NCBI RefSeq assembly: GCF_000003605.2
Contig: NW_003144124.1
Span: 1 to 57,895, forward strand
Length of the DNA: 57,895 bases
DNA from: Saccoglossus kowalevskii
Taxonomy: Eukaryota; Hemichordata; Enteropneusta; Harrimaniidae
Reading direction: 5' to 3'
Made by a program: the position numbers and the translations under genes. Numbering within the stretch: the first letter of the stretch is position 1; each line of letters opens with the position of its first letter. A model generated the notes under the pieces. That model was not told where the DNA came from and did not search any database. It saw only the letters and a list, made by a program, of their open reading frames with translations. Shown here one piece after another: positions 1 to 14,250 of the stretch.

Positions 1-2030
1 TCAATCCCTATCAGCCATCCACCTTGGCACTGATCTAAGCTTACAGGATTTAGAGACCAGTATGGCTTTACATATTTTCTAATCCAACCCCCTTGGCACA
101 GATATAAGCTCACAGGATTTAGAGACCAGTATGGCTTTACATATTTTCTAATCCATCCCTATCAGCCACCCAACTTGGCACAGATATAAGCTCACAGGAT
201 TAGAGACCAGTATGGCTTTACATATTTTCTAATCCATCCATATCAGCCATCCACCTTGGCACTGATCTAAGCTTACAGGATTTAGAGACCAGTATGGCTT
301 TACATATTTTCTAATCCATCCCCCTTGGCACAGATCTAAGCTCACAGGATTTAGAGACCAGTATGGCTTTACATATTTTCTAATCCATTCATATCAGCCA
401 TCCACCTTGGCACTGATCTAAGCTTACATGATTTAGAGACCAGTATGGCTTTACATATTTTCTAATCCATCCCCCTTGGCACAGATATAAGCTCACAGGA
501 TTTAGAGACCAGAATGGCTTTACATATTTTCTAATCCATCCCCTTGGCACAGATATAAGCTCACAGGATTTAGAGACCAGTATGACTTCACATATTTTCT
601 AATCCACCTCCCTTGGCACAGATCTAAGCTCACAGGATTTAGAGACCAGTATGGCTTTACATATTTTCTAATCCATCCCCCTTGGCACAGATATAAGCTT
701 ACAGGATTTAGAGACCAGTATGGCTTTACATATTTTCTAATCCAACTCCCTTGGCACAGATCTAAGCTCACAGGATTTAGAGACCAGTATGGCTTTACAT
801 ATTTTCTAATCCATCCCCCTTGGCACATATCTAAGCTTACAGGATTTAGAGACCAGTATGGCTTTACATATTTTCTAATCCATCCCTGTCAGCCATCCAC
901 ATTGGCACTGATCTAAGCTCACAGGATTAGAGACCAGTATGGCTTTACATATTTTCTAATCCATCCCTATCAGTCACCCGCCTTTGCACAGATCTAAGCT
1001 CACAGGATTTAGAGACTAGTATGGCTTTACATATTTTCTAATCAATCCCTATCAGCCATCCACCTAGGCACAGATATAAGCTCACAGGATTTAGAGACCA
1101 GTATGGCTTTACATATTTTCTAATCCATCCCTATCAGCCATCAACCTTAGCACTGATCTAAGCTCACAGGATTAGAGACCTGTATGGCTTTACATATTTT
1201 CTAATCCATCCCCCTTGGCACAGATAAATTCATAGGATTCAGAGACCAGTATGGCTTAACATATTTTCTAATCCATCCCAATCAGCCATCCATCTTGGCA
1301 CAGATCTAAGCTTACAGGATTTAGAGACCAGTATGGCTTTACATATTTTCTAATCCATCCATATCAGCCATCCACCTTGGCACTGATCTAAGCTCACAGG
1401 ATTTAGAGACCAGTATGGCTTTACATATTTTCTAATCCATCCCCCTTGGCACAGATATAAGCTCACAGGATTTAGAGACCTGTATGGCTTTACATATTTT
1501 CTAATTCATCCACCTTTCCACAGATCTAAGCTCACAGGATTTAGAGACCTGTATGGCTTTACATATTTTCTAATCCATCCCTATCAGCCATCCATCTTGG
1601 CACTGATCTAAGCTCACATGATTAGAGACCAGTATAGCTTTACATATTTTCTAATCCATCCCTATCAGCCATCCATCTTGGCACTGATCTAAGCTCACAG
1701 GATTTAGAGACCAGTATGGCTTTACATATTTTCTAATCCATCCCCCTTGGCACAGATATAAGCTCACAGGATTTAGAGACCAGTATGGCGTTACATATTT
1801 TCTAATCCATCCCTATCAGCCATCCACCTTGCCACAGATATAAGCTCACAGGATTTATAGACCAGTATGGCTTTACATATTTTCTAGTCCATCCCTATCA
1901 GCCATCAACCTTGGCACTGATCTAAGCTCACAGGATTAGAGACCTGTATGGCTTTACATATTTTCTAATCCATCCCCCTTGGCACAGATAATTTCATAGG
2001 ATTCAGAGACCAGTATGGCTTAACATATTT
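1..2030 (+). repeat. Mixed segment, short and long monomers with two 80-bp markers
   Basis: Short and long monomers alternate. A tcacccgcc-type long monomer lies near 973 and marker monomers at 1221 (a variant reading cagataaattc) and 1985, 764 bp apart. The same 764-bp spacing occurs at 48,726-49,490. Nothing but satellite is present. Confidence 0.9.
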
Positions 2031-2082
2031 TCTAATCCATCCCTATCAGCCATTCATCTTGGCACAGATCTAAGCTTACAGG

Positions 2083-2640
2083 ATTTAGAGAGCAGTATGG
2101 CTTTACATATTTTCTAATCCATCCCCCTTGGCACAGATATAAGCTCACAGGATTTAGAGACCAGTATGGCTTTACATATTTTCTAATCCACCTCCCTTGG
2201 CACAGATATAAGCTTACAAGATTTAGAGACCAGTATGGCTTTACATATTTTCTAATCCACCTCCCTTGGCACAGATATAAGCTCACAGGATTTAGAGACC
2301 AGTATGGCTTTACATATTTTCTAATCCACCTCCCTTGGCACAGATATAAGCTCACAGGATTTAGAGACCAGTATGGCTTTACATATTTTCTAATCCATCC
2401 CCCTTGGCACAGATATAAGCTTACAGGATTTAGAGACCAGTATGGCTTTACATATTTTCTAATCCAACCCCCTTGGCACAGATATAAGCTCACATGATTT
2501 AGAGATCAGTATGGCTTTACATATTTTCTAATCCACCTCCCTTGGCTCAGATATAAGCTTACAGGATTTAGAGACCAGTATGGCTTTACATATTTTCTAA
2601 TCCAACTCCCTTGGCACAGATTTAAGCTCACAGGATTTAG
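2083..2640 (+). repeat. Run of 69-bp monomers
   Basis: Consecutive short monomers with spacers tcccc, cctcc, cctcc, cctcc, tcccc, acccc, cctcc and actcc. The minus-strand frame open across 2,032-2,493 comes from the 3n period and is not a gene. Confidence 0.9.
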
Positions 2641-2741
2641 AGACCAGTATGGCTTTACATATTTCTAATCCAACCCCTTGGCACAGATATAAGCTCACAG
2701 GATTTAGAGACGAGTATGGCTTTACATATTTTCTAATCCAT

Positions 2742-3475
2742 CCCTATCAGCCACCCAACTTGGCACAGATATAAGCTCACAGGATTTAGAGACCAGTATG
2801 GCTTTACATATTTTTTAATCCATCCCTGTCAGCCATCCACCTTGGCACTGATCTAAGCTCACATGATTAGAGACCAGTATGGCTTTACATATTTTCTAAT
2901 CCATCCCTATCAGCCACTCACCTTTGCACAGATCTAAGCTCACAGGATTTAGAGAGTAGTATGGCTTTACATATTTTCTAATCCATCCCTATCAGCCATC
3001 CACCTTGGCACTGATCTAAGCTTACAGGATTTAGAGACCAGTATGGCTTTACATATTTTCTAATCCAACCCCCTTGGCACAGATATAAGCTCACAGGATT
3101 TAGAGACCAGTATGGCTTTACATATTTTCTAATCCATCCATATTAGCCATCCACCTTGGCACTGATCTAAGCTCACAGGATTTAGAGACCAGTATGGCTT
3201 TACATATTTTTTAATCCATCCCTATCAGCCATCCACTTTGGCACAGATATAAGCTCACAGGATTTAGAGACCAGTATGGCTTTACATATTTTCTAATCCA
3301 TCCCTATCAGCCATCCACCTTGGCACAGATCTAAGCTCACAGCATTTAGAGACTAGTATGGCTTTACATATTTTCTAATCCATCCCTATCAGCCATCCAC
3401 CTTTGCACAGATCTAAGCTCACAGGATTTAGAGACTAGTATGGCTTTACATATTTTCTAATCCATCCCTATCAGC
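2742..3475 (+). repeat. Mostly long-monomer block, copied at 29,512-30,245
   Basis: Markers cacccaact (2751), gagagtagt (2951), catccatatta (3131 region) and tttttttaatcc (about 3211) recur in the same order at exactly +26,770. Differences include tattagcc here against tatcagcc there, and agcattt at 3341 against aggattt. At about 3,480 the copy near 30.2 kb has an extra 246-bp trimer. Confidence 0.88.
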
Positions 3476-4740
3476 CATCCACCTTGGCACAGATATAAGC
3501 TCACAGGATTTAGAGACCAATATGGCTTTACATATTTTCTAATCCATCCCTAGCAGCCAACCATCTTGGCACTGATCTAAGCTCACAGGATTTAGAGACC
3601 AGTATGGCTTTACATATTTTCTAATCCATCCCCCTTGGCACAGATATAAGCTCACAGGATTTAGATACCAGTATGGCTTTACATATTTTCTAATCCACCT
3701 CCCTTGGCACAGATCTAAGCTCACAGGATTTAGAGACCAGTATGGCTTTACATATTTTCTAATCCACCTCCCTTGGCACAGATATAAGCTCACAGGATTT
3801 AGAGACCAGTATGGCTTTACATATTTTCTAATCCACCTCCCTTGGCACAGATATAAAGCTTACAGGATTTAGAGACCAGTATGGCTTTACATATTTTCTA
3901 ATCCACCTCCCTAGGCACAGATCTAAACTCACAGGATTTAGAGACCAGTATGGCTTTACATATTTTCTAATCCATCCCCTCTTGCACAGATATAAGCTCA
4001 CAGGATTTAGAGACCAGTATGCTTTACATATTTTCTAATCCATCCCCTTGGCACAGATATAGCTCACAGGATTTAGAGACCAGTATGCTTTACATATTTC
4101 TAATCCATCCCCCTTGGCACAGATCTAAACTCACAGGATTTAGAGACCAGTATGGCTTTACATATTTTCTAATCCATCCATATCAGCCATCCACCTTGGC
4201 ACTGATCTAAGCTCACAGGATTTAGAGACCAGTATGGCTTTACATATTTTCTAATCCATCCCCCTTAGCACAGATATAAGCTCACAGGATTTAGAGACCT
4301 GTATGGCTTTACATAATTTCTCATCCATCCACCTTTGCACCGATCTAAGCTCACAGGATTTAGAGACCAGTATGGCTTTACATATTTTCTAATCCATTCA
4401 TATCAGCCATCCACCTTGGCACTGATCTAAGCTCACAGGATTTAGAGACCAGTATGGCTTTACATATTTTCTAATCCACCTCCCTTGGCACAGATCTAAG
4501 CTCACAGGATTTAGAGACCAGTATGGCTTTACATATTTTCTAATCCATCCCTGTCAGCCATTCACCTTGGCACTGATCTAAGCTCACGGGATTAGAGACC
4601 AGAATGGCTTTACATATTTTCTAATCCATCCCTATCAGTCACCCACCTTTGCACAGATATAAGCTCACAGGATTTAGAGACCAGTATGGCTTTACATATT
4701 TTCTAATCCATCCCCCTTGGCACAGATCTAAGCTCACAGG
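3476..4740 (+). repeat. Mixed segment with a local indel cluster
   Basis: Long, then short, then mixed monomers. Between about 4,010 and 4,110 several single-base losses pile up (gtatgcttt twice, gatatagctc, catatttcta), unlike the surrounding sequence, suggesting read error or a weak assembly stretch. The short plus-strand open frame at 4,019-4,210 depends on these losses and is not a gene. Confidence 0.85.
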
Positions 4741-5270
4741 ATTTAGAGACCAGTATGGCTTTACATATTTTTTAATCCATCCCTATCAGCCATCCACTTT
4801 GGCACAGATATAAGCTCACAGGATTTAGAGACCAGTATGGCTTTACATTTTTTCTAATCCATCCCTATCAGCCATCCACCTTGGCACAGATCTAAGCTCA
4901 CAGGATTTAGAGACTAGTATGGCTTTACATATTTTCTAATCCATCCCTATCAGCCATCCACCTTTGCACAGATCTAAGCTCACAGGATTTAGAGACTAGT
5001 ATGGCTTTACATATTTTCTAATCCATCACTATCAGCCATCCACCTTGGCACAGATATAAGCTCACAGGATTTAGAGACCAATATGGCTTTACATATTTTC
5101 TAATCCATCCCTAGCAGCCACCCACCTTGGCACAGATATAAGCTCACAGGATTTAGAGACCAGTATGGCTTTACATATTTTCTAATCCATCCCTATCAGC
5201 CATCCATCTTGGCACTGATCTAAGCTCACAGGATTAGAGACCAGTATGGCTTTACATATTTTCTAATCCA
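4741..5270 (+). repeat. Run of 82-bp monomers
   Basis: Long monomers in the order ttttttaatcc/cactttgg, gactagt, caccttt/gactagt, gaccaatatgg, ctagcagccaccc and ccatccatc. The same order is seen from about 7,480, 18,990 and 28,650, so this is a recurring module. Confidence 0.88.
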
Positions 5271-5329
5271 TCCCTATCAGCCATCCACCTTGGCACTGAT
5301 CTAAGCTCACAGGATTTAGAGACCAGTAT

Positions 5330-6030
5330 GGCTTTACATATTTTCTAATCCATCCCCCTTGGCACAGATATAAGCTCACAGGATTTAGATACCAGTATGG
5401 CTTTACATATTTTCTAATCCACCTCCCTTGGCACAGATCTAAGCTCACAGGATTTAGAGACCAGTATGGCTTTACATATTTTCTAATCCACCTCTTTTGG
5501 CACAGATATAAGCTCACAGGATTTAGAGACCAGTATGGCTTTACATATTTTCTAATCCACCTCCCTTGGCACAGATATAAGCTTACAGGATTTAGAGACC
5601 AGTATGGCTTTACATATTTTCTAATCCACCTCCCTTGGCACAGATCTAAACTCACAGGATTTAGAGACCAGTATGGCTTTACATATTTTCTAATCCATCC
5701 CCCTTGGCACAGATATAAGCTCACAGGATTTAGAGACCTGTATGGCTTTACATATTTTCTAATCCAACCCCCTTGGCACAGATATAAGCTCACAGGATTT
5801 AGAGACCAGTATGGCTTTACATATTTTCTAATCCACCTCCCTTGGCACAGATATAAGCTTACAGGATTTAGAGACCAGTATGGCTTTACATATTTTCTAA
5901 TCCAACTCCCTTGGCACAGATCTAAGCTCACAGGATTTAGAGACCAGTATGGCTTTACATATTTTCTAATCCATCCCCCTTGGCACAGATCTAAGCTTAC
6001 AGGATTTAGAGACCAGTATGGCTTTACATA
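5330..6030 (+). repeat. Run of 69-bp monomers
   Basis: About ten consecutive short monomers. One has a cctcttttgg spacer near 5,492 and one has gacctg near 5,736. A minus-strand frame (5,263-5,931, 222 codons) is open only because the unit is 23 codons long. Confidence 0.9.
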
Positions 6031-6184
6031 TTTTCTAATCCATCCCTGTCAGCCATCCACCTTGGCACTGATCTAAGCTCACAGGATTAGAGACCAGTAT
6101 GGCTTTACATATTTTCTAATCCATCCCTATCAGCCACTCACCTTTGCACAGATCTAAGCTCACAGGATTTAGAGAGTAGTATGG

Positions 6185-6800
6185 CTTTACATATTTTCTA
6201 ATCCATCCCTATCAGCCATCCACTTTGGCACAGATATAAGCTCACAGGATTTAGAGACCAGTATGGCTTTACATATTTTCTAATCCAGCCCTATCAGCCA
6301 TCCACCTTGGCACAGATCTAAGCTCACAGGATTTAGAGACTAGTATGGCCTTACATATTTTCTAATCCATCCCTATCAGCCATCCACCTTTGCACAGATC
6401 TAAGCTCACAGGATTTAGAGACTAGTATGGCTTTACATATTTTCTAATCCATCCCTATCAGCCATCCACCTTGGCACTGATATAAGCTCACAGGATTTAG
6501 AGACCAGTATGGCTTTACATATTTTCTAATCCAGCCCTATCAGCCATCCACCTTGGCACAGATCTAAGCTCACAGGATTTAGAGACTAGTATGGCTTTAC
6601 ATATTTTCTAATCCATCCCTATCAGCCATCCACCTTTGCACAGATCTAAGCTCACAGGATTTAGAGACTAGTATGGCTTTACATATTTTCTAATCCATCC
6701 CTATCAGCCATCCACCTTGGCACAGATATAAGCTCACAGGATTTAGAGACCAATATGGCTTTACATATTTTCTAATCCATCCCTAGCATCCAACCATCTT
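6185..6800 (+). repeat. Trimeric higher-order repeat of 82-bp monomers (246 bp)
   Basis: Three long monomers (ccactttgg or accttggcactg; ccagccctatc with gactagt; caccttt with gactagt) form a unit that is repeated. The ccagccc marker falls at 6285 and 6531, exactly 246 bp apart. The block recurs at 42,792-43,407 with offset 36,607, sharing the rare tatggcc at 6344 and 42951. It ends in the ctagcatccaacc variant. Confidence 0.9.
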
Positions 6801-7349
6801 GGCACTGATCTAAGCTCACAGGATTTAGAGACCAGTATGGCTTTACATATTTTCTAATCCATCCCCCTTGGCACAGATATAAGCTCACAGGATTTAGATA
6901 CCAGTATGGCTTTACATATTTTCTAATCCACCTCCCTTGGCACAGATCTAAGCTCACAGGATTTAGAGACCAGTATGGCTTTACATATTTTCTAATCCAC
7001 CTCCCTTGGCACAGATATAAGCTCACAGGATTTAGAGACCAGTATGGCTTTACATATTTTCTAATCCACCTCCCTTGGCACAGATATAAGCTTACAGGAT
7101 TTAGAGACCAGTATGGCTTAACATATTTTCTAATCCATCCCTATCAGCCATCCATCTTGGCACAGATCTAAGCTTACAGGATTTAGAGAGCAGTATGGCT
7201 TTACATATTTTCTAATCCATCCCCCTTGGCACAGATATAAGCTCACAGGATTTAGAGACCAGTATGGCTTTACATATTTTCTAATCCATCCCCCTTGGCA
7301 CAGATATAAGCTCACAGGATTTAGAGACCAGTATGGCTTTACATATTTT
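6800..7349 (+). repeat. Short-monomer segment, part of a block copied near 30-31.1 kb
   Basis: Together with the trimer block upstream (from about 6,185) this matches 29,968-31,103 at offset 23,783, including the gcttaacat step at about 7,108 and gagagcag at about 7,188. Similarity breaks near 7,320. Confidence 0.85.
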
Positions 7350-8345
7350 CTAATCCAACCCCCTTGGCACAGATCTAAGCTCACAGGATTTAGAGACCAG
7401 TATGGCTTTACATATTTTCTAATCCGTCCCCCTTGGCACAGATATAAGCTCACAGGATTTAGAGACCAGTATGGCTTTACATATTTTTTAATCCATCCCT
7501 ATCAGCCATCCACTTTGGCACAGATATAAGCTCACAGGATTTAGAGACCAGTATGGCTTTACATATTTTCTAATCCATCCCTATCAGCCATCCACCTTGG
7601 CACAGATCTAAGCTCGCAGGATTTAGAGACTAGTATGGCTTTACATATTTTCTAATCCATCCCTATCAGCCATCCACCTTTGCACAGATCTAAGCTCACA
7701 GGATTTAGAGACTAGTATGGCTTTACATATTTTCTAATCCATCCCTATCAGCCATCCACCTTGGCACAGATATAAGCTCACAGGATTTAGAGACCAATAT
7801 GGCTTTACATATTTTCTAATCCATCCCTAGCAGCCACCCACCTTGGCACAGATATAAGCTCACAGGATTTAGAGACCAGTATGGCTTTACATATTTTCTA
7901 ATCCATCCCTATCAGCCATCCATCTTGGCACTGATCTAAGCTCACAGGATTAGAGACCAGTATGGCTTTACATATTTTCTAATCCATCCCTATCAGCCAT
8001 CCACCTTGGCACTGATCTAAGCTCACAGGATTTAGAGACCAGTATGGCTTTACATATTTTCTAATCCATCCCCCTTGGCACAGATATAAGCTCACAGGAT
8101 TTAGATACCAGTATGGCTTTACATATTTTCTAATCCACCTCCCTTGGCACAGATCTAAGCTCACAGGATTTAGAGACCAGTATGGCTTTACATATTTTCT
8201 AATCCATCCCCTTGGCACAGATATAAGCTCACAGGATTTAGAGACCAGTATGGCTTTACATATTTTCTAATCCACCTCCCTTGGCACAGATCTAAGCTCA
8301 CAGGATTTAGAGACCAGTATGGCTTTACATATTTTCTAATCCATC
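7350..8345 (+). repeat. Block copied at 28,517-29,512
   Basis: Markers aatccgtccc (7421), ttttttaatcc (about 7,484), ctagcagccaccc (about 7,827) and a 'ccatcccctt' spacer missing one c (about 8,205) recur at offset 21,167 in the same order. Confidence 0.88.
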
Positions 8346-9780
8346 CCCCTTGGCACAGATATAAGCTTACAGGATTTAGAGACCAGTATGGCTTTACATA
8401 TTTTCTAATCCAACTCCCTTGGCACAGATCTAAGCTCACAGGATTTAGAGACCAGTATGGCTTTACATATTTTCTAATCTATCCCCCTTGGCACATATCT
8501 AAGCTTACAGGATTTAGAGACCAGTATGGCTTTACATATTTTCTAATCCATCCCTGTCAGCCATCCACATTGGCACTGATTTAAGCTCACAGGATTAGAG
8601 ACCAGTATGGCTTTACATATTTTCTAATCCATCCCTATCAGTCACCCGCCTTTGCACAGATCTAAGCTCACAGGATTTAGAGACAAGTATGGCTTTACAT
8701 ATTTTCTAATCCATCCCTATCATCCATCCACCTTGGCACAGATATAAGCTCACAGGATTTAGAGACCAGTATGGCTTTACATATTTTCTAATCCATCCCT
8801 ATCAGCCATCAACCTTGGCACTGATCTAAGCTCACAGGATTAGAGACCTGTATGGCTTTACATATTTTCTAATCCATCCCCTTGGCACAGATAATTTCAT
8901 AGGATTCAGAGACCAGTATGGCTTAACATATTTTCTAATCCATCCCTATCAGCCATCCATCTTGGCACAGATCTAAGCTTACAGGATTTAGAGACCAGTA
9001 TGGCTTTACATATTTTCTAATCCATCCCTATCAGCCACCCACCTTTGCACAGATCTAAGCTCACAGGATTTAGAGACCAGTATGGCTTTACATATTTTCT
9101 AATCCATCCATATCAGCCATCCACCTTGGCACTGATCTAAGCTCACAGGATTTAGAGACCAGTATGGCTTTACATATTTTCTAATCCATCCCCCTTGGCA
9201 CAGATATAAGCTCACAGGATTTAGAGACCTGTATGGCTTTACATATTTTCTAATTCATCCACCTTTCCACAGATCTAAGCTCACAGGATTTAGAGACCTG
9301 TATTACTTTACATATTTTCTAATCCATCCCTATCAGCCATCCATCTTGGCACTGATCTAAGCTCACAGGATTAGAGACCAGTATAGCTTTACATATTTTC
9401 TAATCCATCCCTATCAGCCATCCATCTTGGCACTGATCTAAGCTCACAGGATTTAGAGACCAGTATGGCTTTACATATTTTCTAATCCATCCCCCTTGGC
9501 ACAGATATAAGCTCACAGGATTTAGAGACCAGTATGGCTTTACATATTTTCTAATCCATCCCTATCAGCCATCCACCTTGCCACAGATATAAGCTCACAG
9601 GATTTAGAGACCAGTATGGCTTTACATATTTTCTAGTCCATCCCTATCAGCCATCAACCTTGGCACTGATCTAAGCTCACAGGATTAGAGACCTGTATGG
9701 CTTTACATATTTTTCTAATCCATCCCCCTTGGCACAGATAATTTCATAGGATTCAGAGACCAGTATGGCTTAACATATTT
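8346..9780 (+). repeat. Mixed segment with two 80-bp markers 847 bp apart
   Basis: Begins with short monomers, then the series ctgtcagcc, tcacccgcc (8641), catcaacc and the marker at 8888, and continues to the marker at 9735. The order of monomers matches the first half of the 1,666-bp higher-order unit described at 23,487. Confidence 0.87.
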
Positions 9781-9849
9781 TCTAATCCATCCCTATCAGC
9801 CATCCATCTTGGCACAGATCTAAGCTTACAGGATTTAGAGAGCAGTATG

Positions 9850-10340
9850 GCTTTACATATTTTCTAATCCATCCCCCTTGGCACAGATATAAGCTCACAG
9901 GATTTAGAGACCAGTATGGCTTTACATATTTTCTAATCCACCTCCCTTGGCACAGATATAAGCTTACAGGATTTAGAGACCAGTATGGCTTTACATATTT
10001 TCTAATCCATCCCCCTTGGCACAGATATAAGCTCACAGGATTTAGAGACCAGTATAGCTTTACATATTTTCTAATCCAACCCCCTTGGCACAGATATAAG
10101 CTCACATGATTTAGAGACCAGTATGGCTTTACATATTTTCTAATCCACCTCCCTTGGCTCAGATATAAGCTTACAGGATTTATAGACCAGTATGGCTTTA
10201 CATATTTTCTAATCCAACTCCCTTGGCACAGATCTAAGCTCACAGGATTTAGAGACCAGTATGGCTTTACATATTTTCTAATCCATCCCCCTTGGCACAG
10301 ATATAAGCTCACAGGATTTAGAGACCAGTATGGCTTTACA
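9850..10340 (+). repeat. Run of 69-bp monomers
   Basis: Consecutive short monomers including the cacatgattt and cttggctcag variants seen in the same order near 18.7, 20.3, 28.4 and 51.6 kb. The open minus-strand frame (9,782-10,381) is a periodicity effect. Confidence 0.9.
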
Positions 10341-11998
10341 TATTTTCTAATCCATCCACCTTTGCACAGATCTAAGCTCACAGGATTTAGAGACCAGTGT
10401 GGCTTTACATATTTTCTAATCCATTCATATCAGCCATCCACCTTGGCACTGATCTAAGCTTACAGGATTTAGAGACCAGTATGGCTTTACATATTTTCTA
10501 ATCCATCCCCCTTGGCACAGATATAAGCTCACATGATTTAGAGACCAGTATGGCTTTACATATTTTCTAATCCACCTCCCTTGGCACAGATCTAAGCTCA
10601 CAGGATTTAGAGACCAGTATGGCTTTACATATTTTCTAATCCATCCCCCTTGGCACAGATATAAGCTCACAGGATTTAGAGACCAGTATGGCTTTACATA
10701 TTTTCTAATCCACCTCCCTTGGCACAGATATAAGCTTACAGGATTTAGAGACCAGTATGGCTTTACATATTTTCTAATCCAACTCCCTTGGCACAGATCT
10801 AAGCTCACAGGATTTAGAGACCGGTATGGATTTACATATTTTCTAATCCATCCCCCTTGGCACAGATCTAAGCTTACAGGATTTAGAGACCAGTATGGCT
10901 TTACATATTTTCTAATCCATCCCTGTCAACCATCCACCTTGGCACTGATCTAAGTTCACAGGATTAGAGACCAGTATGGCTTTACATATTTTCTAATCCA
11001 TCCCTATCAGCCACCCACCTTTGCACAGATCTAAGCTCACAGGATTTAGAGACTAGTATGGCTTTACATATTTTCTAATCCATCCCTATCAGCCATCCAC
11101 CTTGGCACTTATCTAAGCTTACAGGATTTAGAGACCAGTATGGCTTTACATATATTCTAATCCACCTCCCTTGGCACAGATCTAAGCTCACAGGATTTAG
11201 AGACCAGTATGACTTTACATATTTTCTAATCCATCCCCCTTGGCACAGATCTAAGCTCACAGGATTTAGAGACCAGTATGGCTTTACATATTTTCTAATC
11301 CATCCCCCTTGGCACAGATGTAAGCTTACAGGATTTAGAGACCAGTATGGCTTTACATATTTTCTAATCCATCCCTGTCAGCCATCCACCTTGGCACTGA
11401 TCTAAGCTCACAGGATTAGAGACCAGTATGGCTTTACATATTTTCTAATCCATCCCTATCAGCCACTCACCTTTGCACAGATCAAAGCTCACAGGATTTA
11501 GAGAGTAGTATGGCTTTACATATTTTCTAATCCATCCCTATCAGCCATCCACCTTGGCACTGATCTAAGCTTACAGGATTTAGAGACCAGTATGGCTTTA
11601 CATATTTTCTAATCCAACCCCTTGGCACAGATATAAGCTCACAGGATTTAGAGACCAGTATGGCTTTACATATTTTCTAATCCACCTCCCTTGGCACAGA
11701 TCTAAGCTCACAGGATTTAGAGACCAGTATGGCTTTACATATTTTCTAATCCATCCCTATCAGCCATCCACCTTTGCACAGATCTAAGCTCACTGGATTT
11801 AGAGACTAGTATGGCTTTACATATTTTCCAATACATCCCTATCAGCCATCCACCTTGGCACAGATCTAAGCTCACAGGATTTAGAGACTAGTATGGCTTT
11901 ACATATTTTCTAATCCATCCCTATCAGCCATCCACCTTGGCACAGATATAAGCTCACAGGATTTAGAGACCAGTATGGCTTTACATATTTTCTAATCC
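10340..11998 (+). repeat. 1.66-kb block copied at 46,452-48,110
   Basis: Rare variants ctgtcaaccatcc (about 10,921), ctaagttcac (about 10,952), ggcacttatc (about 11,104), catatattcta (about 11,149), atcaaagctc (11481), cactggattt (11791) and ttccaatacatcc (about 11,827) all recur at offset 36,112. Similarity stops near 11,998. Confidence 0.9.
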
Positions 11999-14250
11999 AT
12001 CCCTATCAGCCACCCAACTTGGCACAGATATAAGCTCACAGGATTTAGAGACCAGTATGGCTTTACATATTTTCTAATCTATCACTATCAGCCATCCATC
12101 TTGGCACTGATCTAAGCTCACAGGATTAGAGACCAGTATGGCTTTACATATTTTCTAATCCATCCATATCAGCCATCCACATTGGCACTGATCTAAGCTT
12201 ACAGGATTTAGAGACCAGTATGGCTTTACATATTTTCTAATCCATCCCCCTTGGCACAGATCTAAGCTCACAGGATTTAGAGACCAGTATGGCTTTACAT
12301 ATTTTCTAATCCATTCATATCAGCCATCCACTTTGGCACTGATCTAAGCTCACAGGATTTAGAGACCAGTATGGCTTTACATATTTTCTAATCCATCCCC
12401 CTTGGCACAGATATAAGCTCACAGGATTTAGAGACCAATATGGCTTTACATATTTTCTAATCCATCCCCCTTGGCACAGATATAAGCTCACAGGATTTAG
12501 AGACCAGTATGGCTTTACATATTTTCTAATCCACCTCCCTTGGCACAGATCTAAGCTCACAGGATTTAGAGACCAGTATGGCTTTACATATTTTCTAATC
12601 CATCCCCCTTGGCACAGATATAAGCTTACAGGATTTAGAGACCAGTATGGCTTTACATATTTTCTAATCCAACTCCCTTGGCACAGATCTAAGCTCACAG
12701 GATTTAGAGACCAGTATGGCTTTACATATTTTCTAAACCATCCCCCTTGGCACAGATCTAAGCTTACAGGATTTAGAGACCAGTATGGCTTTACATATTT
12801 TCTAATCCATTCCTGTCAGCCATCCACCTTGGCACTGATCTAAGCTCACAGGATTAGAGACCAGTATGGCTTTACATATTTTCTAATCCATCCCTATCAG
12901 TCACCCGCCTTTGCACAGATCTAAGCTCACAGGATTTAGAGACTAGTATGGCTTTACATATTTTCTAATCCATCCCTATCAGCCATCCACCTTGGCACAG
13001 ATATAAGCTCACAGGATTTAGAGACCAGTATGGCTTTACATATTTTCTAATCCATCCCTATCAGCCATCAACCTTGGCACTGATCTAAGCTCACAGGATT
13101 AGAGACCTGTATGGCTTTACATATTTTCTAATCCATCCCCCTTGGCACAGATAATTTCATAGGATTCAGAGACCAGTATGGCTTAACATATTTTCTAATC
13201 CATCCCTATCAGCCATCCATCTTGGCACAGATCTAAGCTTACAGGATTTAGAGACCAGTATGGCTTTACATATTTTCTAATCCATCCCTATCAGCCACCC
13301 ACCTTTGCACAGATCTAAGCTCACAGGATTTAGAGACCAGTATGGCTTTACATATTTTCTAATCCATCCATATCAGCCATCCACCTTGGAACTGATCTAA
13401 GCTCACAGGATTTAGAGACCAGTATGGCTTTACATATTTTCTAATCCATCCCCCTTGGCACAGATATAAGCTCACAGGATTTAGAGACCTGTATGGCTTT
13501 ACATATTTTCTAATCCATCCACCTTTCCACAGATCTAAGCTCACAGGATTTAGAGACCTGTATGGCTTTACATATTTTCTAATCCATCCCTATCAGCCAT
13601 CCATCTTGGCACTGATCTAAGCTCACAGGATTAGACACCAGTATGGCTTTACATATTTTCTAATCCATCCTTATCATCCATCCATCTTGGTACTGATCTA
13701 AGCTCACAGGATTTAGAGACCAGTATGGCTTTACATATTTTCTAATCCATCCCCCTTGGCACAGATATAAGCTCACAGGATTTAGAGACCAGTATGGCTT
13801 TACATATTTTCTAATCCATCCCTATCAGCCATCCACCTTGGCACAGATATAAGCTCACAGATTTAGAGACCAGTGTGGCTTTACATATTTTCTAATCCAT
13901 CCCTATCAGCCATCAACCTTGGCACTGATCTAAGCTCACAGGATTAGAGACCTGTATGGCTTTACATATTTTCTAATCCATCCCCCTTGGCACAGATAAT
14001 TTCATAGGATTCAGAGACCAGTATGGCTTAACATATTTTCTAATCCATCCCTATCAGCCATCCATATTGGCACAGATCTAAGCTTACAGGATTTAGAGAC
14101 CAGTATGGCTTTACATATTTTCTAATCCATCCCTATCAGCCATCCATCTTGGCACTGATCTAAGCTCACATAATTAGAGACCAGTATGGCTTTACATATT
14201 TTCTAATCCATCCCTATCAGCCATCCATCTTGGCACAGATCTAAGCTCAC
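11999..14250 (+). repeat. Mixed segment, largely copied at 48.1-49.75 kb
   Basis: From about 12,480 markers match at offset 35,578 (ctaaacc at 12733, gtcaccc at 12900, the 80-bp marker at 13148) and, after loss of one long monomer there, at offset 35,497 (marker at 13993, cacataatt at about 14,167). The section 13,148-13,900 also matches 45,648-46,320 (offset 32,500), sharing cttggaactg and ttatcatcc. Confidence 0.87.

Noticed and set aside
1213-1300. aatttcatagg monomers as insertions of a mobile element
   Set aside because: They align along their full length with the other monomers, are two bases shorter in the core, and have no target-site duplications or terminal repeats.
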